DNA of 64,000 bases from CBDDIP01 sp965229005 (GCA_965229005.1 CBDDIP010000001.1:434001-498000), one strand, 5' to 3'; shown: positions 41,520-50,851, counted from the stretch's first letter. Made by a program: numbers and translations. Notes: generated from the letters alone by a model not told the origin.

Positions 41520-42509
41520 TCAGCTGCAGGTCTGGGTGATGACCTCGAAGTTCTTGAAGGTGCCGATGGCGCCCTGACCGAACAGGCGCTCGGACAGCGG
41601 GACCGACACGCTGAGGTCGGGGCGATCCGGGTGCTGGTACGGGAAGGCGTCGAGCAGGCTGAACAGGCCGTGGCCGATGACGAACGAGTCCAGGCTGAGC
41701 TGCTCACCATTGCCGAGCGACGGGGCGTAGCCGGTGAACTTCTTGCCCTGCTTGTCCAGCGGGATGCCGACGTGGTCGACCTTGGCGAACAGATCGCCGT
41801 CGAGGAAGTACTCGACCGTCGATTTGCCGTCGCCGCGGGTGTAGCGAATCGACACGTGATGGGTCTTGCCGGGCTTGACCTTGGCCGTCTTGATGATCTG
41901 CGTGTACGCCTTGTCGAGGCCGACGCCCGGGCTCCCGGTGACGTTCGACGGCAGCCGCTCGATCAACGCGAACACCTGGCCCTCGGAGACGAACCAGTCG
42001 AAGAGCTGGCCGGTCTGGAAGTTGATCATGTTCAACACGACGCCCGCCTGCTGACCCTCGAGCGCAGTCTGCGACCACGGTTGCGCGCACGGCTGACCGA
42101 CCTCCCAGCCGGGAGCGCCGTAGCAGCCGTGGATGACGCGACCCTTCTGCGTGCCCGGGGTGCTGGCCGTGATGTCGACGCCGATCTCCAGCGAACCGTT
42201 GACCGGCACGGCGAACGAGTCGGCGCTCGTCCGGATGTACTTCAGGTGGTCGAACACGCTGAAGTCGGCGCCCGTGGTGAACGGCGCGGCGCTGATCGTC
42301 GCCGAGTTCTTCTTGAACGATCGGGTGCCCTCACCGGGGCCGAAGCCGGCCTGCCACTTGGCGTCGTACTCGGCCTGGTTCTTCCAGCCGTACTCCACCT
42401 TCGTGTGCTTCGGCGGCTTCGGCTTGGCCTCGGCGGTCGAGGCGACCAGCGCCGTCCCCAACATTGCCACGGCCATGCACGCAGCAAGCTTGCGTCGCGA
42501 TCCCATCAT
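41520..42509 (-). CDS. Secreted protein, possible DUF6081 type
   Basis: This 329-residue protein starts with a signal peptide (RKLAACMAVAMLGTALVASTAEA) cleaved after the AEA motif. The mature part is rich in beta-strand patterns resembling concanavalin-like lectin/glucanase folds (GSLEIGVDITAST, HHVSIRYTRG, VEYFLDGDLFAKVDHVG). I believe it matches DUF6081 but cannot confirm this without a search. The start is at 42509 with AGGGAG just upstream; a second ATG follows at once. No catalytic residues are recognised. Confidence 0.7.
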   Translation of the reverse strand: MMGSRRKLAACMAVAMLGTALVASTAEAKPKPPKHTKVEYGWKNQAEYDAKWQAGFGPGEGTRSFKKNSATISAAPFTTGADFSVFDHLKYIRTSADSFAVPVNGSLEIGVDITASTPGTQKGRVIHGCYGAPGWEVGQPCAQPWSQTALEGQQAGVVLNMINFQTGQLFDWFVSEGQVFALIERLPSNVTGSPGVGLDKAYTQIIKTAKVKPGKTHHVSIRYTRGDGKSTVEYFLDGDLFAKVDHVGIPLDKQGKKFTGYAPSLGNGEQLSLDSFVIGHGLFSLLDAFPYQHPDRPDLSVSVPLSERLFGQGAIGTFKNFEVITQTCS

Positions 42510-42564
42510 CGTCTCCCTCGTCCCATCACCCGTCTGGGGCGCATGATGACACATCCTGCGACGA

Positions 42565-42580
42565 CCGCTCACCTGAGCGG
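42565..42580. terminator. Short GC-rich hairpin after the kinase gene
   Basis: CCGCTC-ACCT-GAGCGG forms a 6-pair stem with a tetraloop, 7 bases beyond the kinase stop on the minus strand. There is no T-run, so terminator function is uncertain. Confidence 0.35.
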
Positions 42581-42586
42581 GGGGAC

Positions 42587-43930
42587 TCAGCCGTTTCCGG
42601 GCTTGGCGACCTCGATGACGACGGTTGCACCACTGGCCAGTGGGCCGGACGGCTCGACCGATACGACGGTGTTCTTCTTGGCCCCGTTGCCCTTTACCGG
42701 CCGCTCCTCGACCACGAACCCGAGCGCCCGCAGTTCCTCGGCAACCGCCTTGTGGTCTCGCCCGACGTAGACCGCCGGATCGACGACGATGGCCGGTGGC
42801 GCCACTTCCGCCGGGGGCGGTGGCTGGGTCGCCGTGGGCGGCACCGTGGCGGCGACCGTGCTCGAGGCCTCGCCGGGCGATGACGTCACGCCGGTCACAC
42901 CCGATTCCGAACTGCGGCTCGCAGCCAGCACCAGCAGCCCGACGACCGTCAGCACAACCGCACCGGCGACGAACCTGCGCCGCCGACGGATCCGCACGCG
43001 TGCGCCGCTCTCGATCAGCTGCGGCTCGGCTCGCGCCGGCATCAGCATGGTCGGGTCGCGTTCGAGCACCTGGGTCGCGGCGGCCGACATCGCCCGCTTC
43101 GGGCAGGGCGGATCGACGACCATCGCCAGCTCGATCAGCAGCGAGTCTGCGTCGGCCGGACGGTCCTCGGGTGCCTTCGCAAGGCAACGCATGACGACCC
43201 CGCGCAGGTCGGCGGGCAGATCGGGCGGCAACGGCGCGGGAAGATCGTGGACCTGCGCTCGGGCGACGGCGATGGGTGAGTCGGCGACGAACGGCGGAAT
43301 CCCGGTGAGCATCTCGTAGGCAACCGTGCCGAGGGCGTAGACGTCGGATGCCGGCGTCGGGCGCTTGCCGACGAGTTGCTCGGGCGCCATGTACTGCGGC
43401 GTGCCGAGGACCTCCCCGGTCGCGGTGACCGCTGCCGAGTCGGTCAGCGATGAGATGCCGAAGTCCGTCAGCTTGACCACGCCATCGGGGGTGATCATCA
43501 GGTTGGCGGGCTTCAGGTCGCGATGGACGAGTCCGAGGCGATGGGCAACCGCGAGCGCGGCGGTGACTTGGCGGAGCACGTCGAGCACGGTCGTCGCGTC
43601 GAGGCGCTGACGCTCGTCGATCATGGCAGCCAACGTGGAGCCGTCGACGAGCTCCATCACGAGGTAGCCAACGCCGTCGTGTTCGCCGTAGTCGTGAACC
43701 GTGGCGATGCCCGCGTGCGACAACATCGCCGCGTGGCGCGCTTCGCGCCGCATCCGGTCGAGGAAACCTGGGCGCTCAGACAGCGATTGGTGGAGCACCT
43801 TCACGGCCACCTCACGACCAAGCCGCTCGTCCGTCGCTCGCCAGACCTCACCCATCCCACCCGACGCCAGTGGAACATCGAGCCGGTACCGATCGGCGAG
43901 CACCATCCCGGCGCGCTCGGTCGTCATCAT
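42587..43930 (-). CDS. PASTA-domain Ser/Thr protein kinase
   Basis: This 447-residue transmembrane kinase has the glycine loop ASGGMGEVW near residues 22-30, the ATP lysine at 44 (VAVK), the catalytic HRDLKPAN with Asp138, DFG at 156-158 and an APE motif. A single transmembrane helix lies near residue 335-350, after an Arg-rich stop. Outside the membrane a Pro/Thr linker leads to one PASTA domain (about residue 385 to the end), fewer than the four of PknB. PASTA domains sense peptidoglycan fragments. It lies 38 bases downstream of a D,D-carboxypeptidase-like gene, which fits a cell-wall role. Confidence 0.92.
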   Translation of the reverse strand: MMTTERAGMVLADRYRLDVPLASGGMGEVWRATDERLGREVAVKVLHQSLSERPGFLDRMRREARHAAMLSHAGIATVHDYGEHDGVGYLVMELVDGSTLAAMIDERQRLDATTVLDVLRQVTAALAVAHRLGLVHRDLKPANLMITPDGVVKLTDFGISSLTDSAAVTATGEVLGTPQYMAPEQLVGKRPTPASDVYALGTVAYEMLTGIPPFVADSPIAVARAQVHDLPAPLPPDLPADLRGVVMRCLAKAPEDRPADADSLLIELAMVVDPPCPKRAMSAAATQVLERDPTMLMPARAEPQLIESGARVRIRRRRRFVAGAVVLTVVGLLVLAASRSSESGVTGVTSSPGEASSTVAATVPPTATQPPPPAEVAPPAIVVDPAVYVGRDHKAVAEELRALGFVVEERPVKGNGAKKNTVVSVEPSGPLASGATVVIEVAKPGNG

Positions 43931-43968
43931 CAGGCTCGCGTACCCGCCTGAGGATGCCGGCAAACAAG

Positions 43969-44976
43969 TCAGGGGTTGGCGAACGCCCAGTCGAGCAGGC
44001 TGGCAGCGGACTGGAAGCGGGCTTCGTCCGACGATGCGCCGAGCACGACGACGATCACTTGGCGGCCGTCGCGGGTGGCCGAGGCGACGAGGCACGACCC
44101 CGCCTGCGTCGTCGAACCGGTCTTCACCCCATCGGCGCCCTCGTAGGTGACGAGGAGGTCGTTGGTGTTCGGGTACGCCTTGCCGTGCATCGTTGCCGAG
44201 GGTTTGCTCACCGCGGCACGGAACGTCGGATCGGTCATCAGCGCTCGCGTCAGCGTCAGCATGTCGTCCGCGCTGGACTGCTGCCCGGTGGCGTCGAGAC
44301 CGGTCGCGTTGCGCGCTGACGTGTTCGCCATCCCCAGCGCCTGCGCGGCTGCGTTCATCTCGGCGGCGAACGTGTCCTCGTCACCCGCACGGTCGACGGC
44401 CAGCGCGTGCGCTGCGTCGGCGGCGCTGTAGATCAACATCGCCCGGAACAGCGTCGCCCGTTCGAAGGTCTCGCCCTGCACCAACCCGATCATCTGCACG
44501 GTCTGATCGAACGGGATCGCCGGCACCGTCACCCGCTGCTCGAGCGCGCCGCCCTGCAGCACGACGTACGCGGTGAGCAACTTCATCAGGCTGCCGACCG
44601 GCATCGGCGTTGCGCCGTCTCGTTGTGCGAGGCGGGTACCCGATGCGACATCGAACACGACGTAGGCGCGAGCATCGACGTCCGGCGCCGCCGTCGCGGG
44701 CGCACCGACCAGCGTGGCTGACGGCGCGGTGCCGAGCGACGAAGCGACCGTCGTGGTCGTGCTCGATGTGCTGCCGACCTCGCTCGACGGCGTCGTCCCG
44801 ATCGGCATCGGCAGCGACGAGGCAACCGAGCTCGACGGGCTCGACGAGCTGCCGACGCTGCTCGGCGCATCGTCGTGGCCGGAGAACGGGATCGCCAGGA
44901 CGCCGCCGAACAACGCGCCGATCAGGGCGACGAGGATCAGTCGGGGCGCGCGAGATGCGGGGCGGGGACCGGGCAT
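43969..44976 (-). CDS. D-alanyl-D-alanine carboxypeptidase-like protein (S11), altered SxN
   Basis: This 335-residue penicillin-binding-protein-like enzyme has an N-terminal membrane helix (residues 12-30) and a Ser/Thr-rich linker to about residue 90. The SxxK motif SLMK (Ser129, Lys132) and KTG (285-287) are intact. The SxN motif reads SAAD at 184-187, so the Asn that normally helps catalysis is Ala. Activity may be reduced or the protein may act mainly as a binder. It is followed by the PASTA kinase gene and preceded by a strong terminator after the superoxide dismutase gene, so the two cell-wall genes probably form a unit. Confidence 0.88.
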   Translation of the reverse strand: MPGPRPASRAPRLILVALIGALFGGVLAIPFSGHDDAPSSVGSSSSPSSSVASSLPMPIGTTPSSEVGSTSSTTTTVASSLGTAPSATLVGAPATAAPDVDARAYVVFDVASGTRLAQRDGATPMPVGSLMKLLTAYVVLQGGALEQRVTVPAIPFDQTVQMIGLVQGETFERATLFRAMLIYSAADAAHALAVDRAGDEDTFAAEMNAAAQALGMANTSARNATGLDATGQQSSADDMLTLTRALMTDPTFRAAVSKPSATMHGKAYPNTNDLLVTYEGADGVKTGSTTQAGSCLVASATRDGRQVIVVVLGASSDEARFQSAASLLDWAFANP

Positions 44977-45001
44977 CCGGACATCCTGCCAAAACGAACA
45001 A

Positions 45002-45027
45002 CCGGGCCGGTCTCACGACCGGCCCGG
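45002..45027 (-). terminator. Strong intrinsic terminator of superoxide dismutase gene
   Basis: CCGGGCCGGTC-TCAC-GACCGGCCCGG is a perfect 11-pair stem with a 4-base loop. On the minus strand it is followed by TTGTTCGTTTT, a T-rich tail. It lies 54 bases past the superoxide dismutase stop. Confidence 0.85.
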
Positions 45028-45080
45028 CGCTCCTCCCCGATGAACCCGGCGGCTGCCGGATCCCATGGGCAACACCATAG

Positions 45081-45665
45081 TTAGTGCGAAAGACGCCCCT
45101 CGACGGCCTTCCAATCGACCAACTCCCAGAACGCCTTCACCCAGTCGGCGCGGACGTTGCGATGGTCGATGTAGTACGCGTGCTCCCACACGTCGAGGAG
45201 CAGCAGGATGGTGCACTCCGGGACGAGGTCCTGCTGATGGTCGTGGATCTGCGCGATCTGCAGGCCACCGGAGATCGGCTCGCGAATCAACGCTGCCCAA
45301 CCCGAACCCTCGATGCCCACCGCCGCGTGCTCGAAGAACTGCTTGAAGTTGTCGACGGAGCCGAACGCGGCCGTCAGCTCACTTGCCAAGTCGTCGCCGG
45401 GGGCACCGCCTCCGTCAGGTGTCATGCACTCCCAGAAGAGGGAGTGGAGGCGGTGCCCCGCAACGTTGAAGGCCAACGATCGCAGGATGCCCGGGGGAAG
45501 GTCGTCCGGCTTGGTCGTGGCCAGCTGTTCGAGGATCTCGTTGGCCTTCTTCACGTACGCCGCGTGGTGCTTGTCGTGGTGCAGGCCAAGTGCTTCGGCG
45601 CTGTAGTGCGGCTCCAGCGAGTCGACGCTGTAGGGCAGATCGGGGAGGGTGTAGATCTCAGTCAT
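45081..45665 (-). CDS. sodA: Superoxide dismutase (Fe/Mn family)
   Basis: This 194-residue dismutase converts superoxide to hydrogen peroxide and oxygen. Metal ligands are visible as His29 (in LHHDKHH), His74 (in GHRLHSLFW), Asp158 and His162 (in LLLLDVWEHAYY). The segment HDHQQDL carries His143 where the iron-using mycobacterial SodA has His145 (in YDHQ), hinting at iron. No secretion signal is present. The gene is divergent from an SDR gene with 53 bases between them and is closed by a strong terminator. The peroxiredoxin gene at 48.9 kb would act on the product. Confidence 0.95.
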   Translation of the reverse strand: MTEIYTLPDLPYSVDSLEPHYSAEALGLHHDKHHAAYVKKANEILEQLATTKPDDLPPGILRSLAFNVAGHRLHSLFWECMTPDGGGAPGDDLASELTAAFGSVDNFKQFFEHAAVGIEGSGWAALIREPISGGLQIAQIHDHQQDLVPECTILLLLDVWEHAYYIDHRNVRADWVKAFWELVDWKAVEGRLSH

Positions 45666-45718
45666 CGCTCCCCGCGTACCCGCCCTCCGCCGCGCCGAAA
45701 CGTTCTACGCTCCGCTGC

Positions 45719-46594
45719 ATGAGCACACCCATCGCAGTGGTCACCGGCGCCAACAGCGGCATCGGTCGCGCCATCGCCATCCACCTCGCGGGCAACGGGT
45801 ACACCGTCTACGGCACCGTGCGCAGCACGACGAAGGCGACCAAGCTGCTGGCGATGGCCGCCGACGCAGGTGTCGAGGTGAAGCTGGCCGAGCTGGACAT
45901 CGCCGACGACGAGTCGGTGCGCAACGGCTTCGCGCAGATCCTCGCCGAGGCCGGCCAGGTGGACGTGCTCGTCAACAACGCCGGCGTCGGCGGCAACGCA
46001 GTGGCCGAGGAGTGCCCGACGTCGCTCTACCTCGACGTGATGAACGTCAACCTGTGCGGTGCGGTGCGGTGCCTGCAGGCGGTGCTGCCCGGCATGCGCG
46101 AGCGTCGCAGCGGCACCATCGTCAACATCACGTCCGTCACCGGTCGGCTCGCCGCGCTGGCGCAGTCGCCGTACGTCACCTCGAAGTGGGCGTTCGAGGG
46201 GCTCAGTGAAGGGCTGGCGCAAGAGCTCGTCCCCTTCGGCATTCGCGTGGCGATCATCGAGCCGGGCGTCACCAAGAGCGCGATCTTCGCCAAGAACATC
46301 GACGCCCCGAACCAGAGCGGCGCGTACGACGCCGCGTACCGGCGGATGTTCCAGTTCTACGCGGCGGGCATGGCCCACGCGACGGATCCGTTCGAGGTCG
46401 CCGCCGTCGTGCACCATGCGATCACCACCGATCAGCCGGTGCTGCGCTACCCGGTCAGCTGGGCCGGCCCGGAGATCGTGCGTGGCAGAGAGGCAATGAC
46501 CGACGAGCAGTGGGTGGCACTTGCCGACCACGACACCGACGACGAGTACTACGACGCGTTCGTGGACGCGTTCGGCGTCGAACTGCGCAGCTGA
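45719..46594 (+). CDS. SDR-family oxidoreductase
   Basis: This 291-residue classical SDR has the cofactor motif TGANSGIGRA near residues 9-18, VLVNNAGVGG near residue 87, and the active-site YVTSK with the preceding catalytic Ser in NITSVTG. The C-terminal part has a family-typical extension that binds the substrate. The ATG at 45719 lies 8 bases after a TACGCT -10-like hexamer, so it may be leaderless; longer in-frame starts are not needed. It is not linked to the upstream catabolic cluster. Substrate unknown. Confidence 0.9.
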   Translation: MSTPIAVVTGANSGIGRAIAIHLAGNGYTVYGTVRSTTKATKLLAMAADAGVEVKLAELDIADDESVRNGFAQILAEAGQVDVLVNNAGVGGNAVAEECPTSLYLDVMNVNLCGAVRCLQAVLPGMRERRSGTIVNITSVTGRLAALAQSPYVTSKWAFEGLSEGLAQELVPFGIRVAIIEPGVTKSAIFAKNIDAPNQSGAYDAAYRRMFQFYAAGMAHATDPFEVAAVVHHAITTDQPVLRYPVSWAGPEIVRGREAMTDEQWVALADHDTDDEYYDAFVDAFGVELRS

Positions 46595-46609
46595 CTCAGC
46601 GACCGATGG

Positions 46610-46927
46610 TCAGCGCAGCGCGGGCCGGTGCAACACGGCCTGCGACGGGGTCACCCGCACTGCGTCCTCGGTGACGTCGGCGATGCCGTCGACGATCAGG
46701 CTCATCTCCGCGCCGTCCGCCGGCGGGAACACCATCGTCACGTTCTCTCGCTTGTCCGCGTTCGAGCGAGTGCTGCGACCGGCGGCGAGCACGAAGGCGC
46801 CGTCCTCGAATCGAGTCGGCACCGACAGCAGGTGCGACCGCTGATCGTCGTCGACGGTGACGAGGAACGCCCACGGGAACCGCTCGAGCGTCGCCGCCAG
46901 ATCCTCGAGCGCGACGGCGACGCTCAT
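46610..46927 (-). CDS. Small PPOX-fold (split beta-barrel) protein
   Basis: This 105-residue protein resembles pyridoxamine-phosphate-oxidase-fold flavin or F420 binders (FLVTVDDDQRSHLLSVPTRFEDGAFVLAAG). The ATG at 46927 overlaps the stop of the M23 peptidase by four bases. It converges on the SDR gene. It is short for the family, and the cofactor cannot be told. Confidence 0.7.
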   Translation of the reverse strand: MSVAVALEDLAATLERFPWAFLVTVDDDQRSHLLSVPTRFEDGAFVLAAGRSTRSNADKRENVTMVFPPADGAEMSLIVDGIADVTEDAVRVTPSQAVLHRPALR

Positions 46928-47550
46928 GACTTCTTGTACACCGAGCACGTGCCGGGGATGACCAGGTGCGGCACCGGGTCGACGGCCGCGCCGCCGGTCG
47001 GGTGGTACTCGAAGTGGAGGTGGTAGTTGCCCGGTCCGGGGTTGCCGGTGTCCCCGACGTAGCCGATGACCTGACCCATCTTCACCGGCACCCTCGTGCC
47101 GGCCACTGCCGCGATCCCGGGGCCGAACGCCGACAGGTGTCCGTACATCGTGTACATCCCGCTGCCGTCCTGGAGGTAGACCCGCACGTAGTTGCCGGAC
47201 TTCGTCACCGCAGTGGAGCCCGTGCCGTAGTCGACGGCACGTACCTCGACGATCCCATCGGTCACGGCGTAGATCTCCTGGCCGAGCCTGGCGGCGATGT
47301 CGACACCTTCGTGCGTCCGCGTGCCGCCGTCGCGTGGGTCGGCGAAGTTGTTGAGCACGTAGCAGGTCGGCAACGCGTTCATCGGGAAGCGAAACATCCC
47401 CGGCGGGTACATGCGCACTCCGGGCAGCTCAGCGGTCGCCGCGTCGGGGATGACCTCGATCGCCGCCGGCGCGGCGGCGTGACCATGACCCGTGAACGCC
47501 AGTGCGACGACCGCGAGGATCGCCGCACGGCTGGCTCGATTGCCGAACAT
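46924..47550 (-). CDS. M23-family metallopeptidase, secreted
   Basis: This 208-residue protein has an N-terminal signal peptide (AAILAVVALAFTGHGHAAA) and an M23/LysM-type peptidase domain. Zinc ligands are His80 and Asp84 (in HEGVD) and His179 in YHLHF, with His138 in YGHLS as a further catalytic residue. Such enzymes cut peptidoglycan peptides or bind wall without activity. GGAGG lies just before the ATG at 47550, closer than usual, so the exact start is uncertain. It overlaps the following PPOX-like gene. Confidence 0.88.
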   Translation of the reverse strand: MFGNRASRAAILAVVALAFTGHGHAAAPAAIEVIPDAATAELPGVRMYPPGMFRFPMNALPTCYVLNNFADPRDGGTRTHEGVDIAARLGQEIYAVTDGIVEVRAVDYGTGSTAVTKSGNYVRVYLQDGSGMYTMYGHLSAFGPGIAAVAGTRVPVKMGQVIGYVGDTGNPGPGNYHLHFEYHPTGGAAVDPVPHLVIPGTCSVYKKS

Positions 47551-47570
47551 TCCTCCGAAGGCTAACGACG

Positions 47571-48482
47571 TCAGGGCCCGTCGGCCAGGTCGACGTCGAG
47601 GATCGCTTGGTCCTCGGGGTCGGCGATCGGCACCGCCTTCGCTTCCTTCCAGGCGATCGCCGCCTCGTCCGTGCGGCCGAGCGCCTGCAAGGCGCGGGCG
47701 CGGGCTTCGTGCGCGTACGCCAGGTCGAAGTCGACCAACCCGTGTTCGGTGCACGTCGCGATCACCCGATCGGCGTAGCGCAACGAGAGCTCCGGCTGCC
47801 CGACCAGCAGCTGCACCTTGGCCACCATGTACGCCCCGCGCGCGTCGTTGGCCGGGACGCGGCGGGCGGCTCTGGCCCAGTGGTACGTGCTGGCGTAGGC
47901 ACGCCGGAGCATCTCCTCGTCGTCGTCGTCGGTGCGATCCTCCTTGCCCACGAGCTCCCAGATGCCGTTGTTCGCCTCGATGCCCTGGGCACGGTGCCAC
48001 TCGCCCGCGGGGTCGTCGGCCACCTCGATCACCCCAGCTGCGGTCGGTGGGAGCGGCTCGCCGGTCTCGATCAGCGACTTCATGCTGTCGAGGATCCACA
48101 CCCAGCCGTCCTTCACGTTGGCCCACGTCAGCGGGCTGCGGGCGAGGTCGCCGTGGATCAGGCGCACCCGCGTCAGTCCGTCACCGGCCGCATCGATCTG
48201 CCACTCGACGCGGCTCGGCGGTTCCTCGGCGAGTGCCGCGTCGTAGAGCGTGTGCCAGGTCATCACCAGTCGGTGCGGCGGGTCAAGCACCTCGATCGTG
48301 CCGTCCACCGCGCCGTCGCCGTTCGGCAACGAGGTCCGGTACGGCTGACCCTCGGTGGGCGCCGCGTCGAAGGCGGTGCCGTGGAAGTAGCGCCGCGTGA
48401 ACTCGGGCTGGACGACCGCATCCCACACCTGGTCTGGCGTTGCTCGGATGAAGATCTGGTACTGGTGGCGGGTGACGGCCAT
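47571..48482 (-). CDS. AHSA1/SRPBCC-domain protein with helical C-terminus
   Basis: This 303-residue protein has an N-terminal AHSA1-like SRPBCC domain (residues 1-145: IRATPDQVWDAVVQPEFTRRYFHG, RLVMTWHTLY) fused to a helical part of about 120 residues that resembles TPR-like repeats (LSLRYADRVI, ARARALQALGRTDEAAIAWKEA). It lies 12 bases after the ArsR gene; ArsR-AHSA1 pairs are common, and the SRPBCC protein may bind a small ligand or serve stress responses. The helical extension is unusual for the pair. Confidence 0.85.
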   Translation of the reverse strand: MAVTRHQYQIFIRATPDQVWDAVVQPEFTRRYFHGTAFDAAPTEGQPYRTSLPNGDGAVDGTIEVLDPPHRLVMTWHTLYDAALAEEPPSRVEWQIDAAGDGLTRVRLIHGDLARSPLTWANVKDGWVWILDSMKSLIETGEPLPPTAAGVIEVADDPAGEWHRAQGIEANNGIWELVGKEDRTDDDDEEMLRRAYASTYHWARAARRVPANDARGAYMVAKVQLLVGQPELSLRYADRVIATCTEHGLVDFDLAYAHEARARALQALGRTDEAAIAWKEAKAVPIADPEDQAILDVDLADGP

Positions 48483-48494
48483 GGGTGCTCCTGT

Positions 48495-48827
48495 TCAGGC
48501 GGGGTTCTGGAACTGCTCGCGCAGGTCGGCGAGGGCTCGAGTGAAGGGCTGGGCGTACTTGCTGATCCAGCGGTCGGCGACGAGCTGGATCGGCACCGGG
48601 TTGAGGAAGTGCTGCTTGGTGCGCCCGACGCGTCGGGTTGTGACGAGGCCGGCTGCCTCGAGGACGGTGAGGTGCTTCATCACCCCGAACCGGGTCATCT
48701 CCGGGAAGAGCTCGCACAGCGCTTGCACCGTGAGACCGTCTCGCTCGTAGAGCGCGTCGAGCAGTGCACGACGGGTGCTGTCGGCCATCGCCTTGAACAC
48801 CAGATCTGCGTCAGCTGCCGTGTCCAC
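48495..48827 (-). CDS. ArsR-family transcriptional regulator
   Basis: This 110-residue winged-helix repressor has VFKAMADSTRRALLDALYERDGLTV at the N-terminus and the recognition helix MTRFGVMKHLTVLEAAGLV, typical of the metal-independent ArsR group paired with AHSA1 genes. No CxC metal site is seen. The GTG at 48827 is chosen because the -10 TATCAT (48839-48834) would start transcription right at it, making the message leaderless; the apparent TTG further upstream is part of the -35 hexamer. It is followed by the AHSA1 gene. Confidence 0.88.
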   Translation of the reverse strand: MDTAADADLVFKAMADSTRRALLDALYERDGLTVQALCELFPEMTRFGVMKHLTVLEAAGLVTTRRVGRTKQHFLNPVPIQLVADRWISKYAQPFTRALADLREQFQNPA

Positions 48828-48833
48828 GTGATC

Positions 48834-48863
48834 ATGATATGTGACCAAATAGTCACCTGTCAA
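48834..48863 (-). promoter_or_regulatory. ArsR promoter with built-in operator
   Basis: On the minus strand TTGACA (48863-48858) and TATCAT (48839-48834) are separated by 18 bases. A perfect inverted repeat GTGAC-N6-GTCAC (48841-48856) fills the spacer. A dimeric ArsR bound there would block RNA polymerase, giving direct autoregulation. The start of transcription coincides with the GTG start. Confidence 0.7.
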
Positions 48864-48941
48864 GATTCTTGATCAGTGTGGTCGGGAATCGGTGTACCGT
48901 GAACGCCGCTTCACCGTCATCACAGAGCAAAGGAGCTCACC

Positions 48942-49577
<636 letters not shown>

Positions 49578-49598
49578 TTCGCCCCGCACTGCGCTCTT

Positions 49599-49618
49599 CT
49601 GGGCGGGATTCTTCTCGG
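49599..49618 (+). repeat. IS30 left inverted repeat
   Basis: This 20-base end is a perfect inverted match to 50852-50871 and marks the left boundary of the element. Confidence 0.9.
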
Positions 49619-49623
49619 CCAAG

Positions 49624-50796
49624 TCAAGTGGTGGTCGCGACAAGTTGGTTGAATCGTTCGGCTGGAGTATCCCATCCGAGGCTTTCGCGCGGCCGGTTAT
49701 TGAGGCGTCTGGCGATGTTGTCGAGATCGGCTTGGCTGTGACAGGAGAGGTCGGTGCCCTTGGGGAGGTATTGGCGGGACATGCCGTTGAAGTGTTCGTT
49801 GCCGCCTCGCTGCCATGGGCTGTGCGCGTCAGCGAAGTAGACCTGCACGCCTGTTGCGATCGTGAACGCCGCGTGAGCGGCGAGTTCTTTGCCTTGGTCC
49901 CATGTCAACGTCTTGACCAACTGTGCAGGCAGCCGCTCGACGGCGTCGGCGACTCGGGCGATGACATGGTCTGTGGAACGGTTGTCGATCTGGATCAGCA
50001 CACCGAACCGGGAAGTGCGTTCGTAGAGACTGGCCACCGCGGAGCCACCGTTCGCTCCGATCATCAGGTCGCCTTCCCAGTGGCCTGGCACCAGCCGGTC
50101 GTTGACCTCGTCGGGTCGTTGCGAGATTGGGACCATGTCAACAATGCGTCCACGGTTGCTCTCGTGTGCTGCCCGCGAGTGCGGCCGGCGACGATCACGC
50201 TGCTTGGGCAACGCCGCGACCAGCTGGTTCTTCAGCTCGCCGCGTGGTTGCAGATAGATCGCTTGGTAGATCGCTTCGTGCGACACGCACCACTGTGGAT
50301 CGTTGGGATGCTCGCGACGTAACCGGGCCGCGACAGCTTTCGGGGGCCAATCGTCGTCGATGATCGACCGACACACCGCAGACCACAGTTCGGGGTGCTG
50401 TTCCCACCACCGCGGCTTGGGGCGTCGAGCGTCACCATCGGCGCGACCCTGCGCGGCGAACGCCCGATACTTGGCCCTGCCACCACCCGCGGCGATCTCC
50501 CGCCCGATCGTGCCCCGATGGCGACCCAACCGGGCAGCGATCTGCGCGTCCGTTTCGTTGCGTTCGATCCCGACACGGATCTCCTCACGGTCCTCGAGCG
50601 TCAGAGCGTTTGGGCGAGGGACGCGGTCATGCAACACGCACACAGCTTCTTTGGCCAGCCACCGACGCAGCGTGTTGACCGAAACGTCAGCCTTCGCAGC
50701 GGCCTCCTCGTGTGTCGCACCACGCGACACAGCGACCAAGCCGGGCAACACCACCGACCGCGGAATCCGCGGCCAACCCCTCGTTCGAACCCTCAC
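49624..50796 (-). CDS. IS30-family transposase
   Basis: This 390-residue DDE transposase has an N-terminal helix-turn-helix (ATHEEAAAKADVSVNTLRRWLA), a second helix-turn-helix (TDAQIAARLGRHRGTIGREI) and a catalytic domain. The acidic residues are likely the Asp in HWEGDLM, the Asp in LTWDQGKE and the Glu in NEHFNGMSRQ. Length suits the family. GTG at 50796 has AGGAGG six bases upstream and is preferred over the GTG further upstream at 50829. Confidence 0.92.
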   Translation of the reverse strand: MRVRTRGWPRIPRSVVLPGLVAVSRGATHEEAAAKADVSVNTLRRWLAKEAVCVLHDRVPRPNALTLEDREEIRVGIERNETDAQIAARLGRHRGTIGREIAAGGGRAKYRAFAAQGRADGDARRPKPRWWEQHPELWSAVCRSIIDDDWPPKAVAARLRREHPNDPQWCVSHEAIYQAIYLQPRGELKNQLVAALPKQRDRRRPHSRAAHESNRGRIVDMVPISQRPDEVNDRLVPGHWEGDLMIGANGGSAVASLYERTSRFGVLIQIDNRSTDHVIARVADAVERLPAQLVKTLTWDQGKELAAHAAFTIATGVQVYFADAHSPWQRGGNEHFNGMSRQYLPKGTDLSCHSQADLDNIARRLNNRPRESLGWDTPAERFNQLVATTT

Positions 50797-50851
50797 CTGA
50801 CACCTCCTAGATCGAGATGTCGCGCTCACCCTCTGACCGAGCCCTCGGTTC

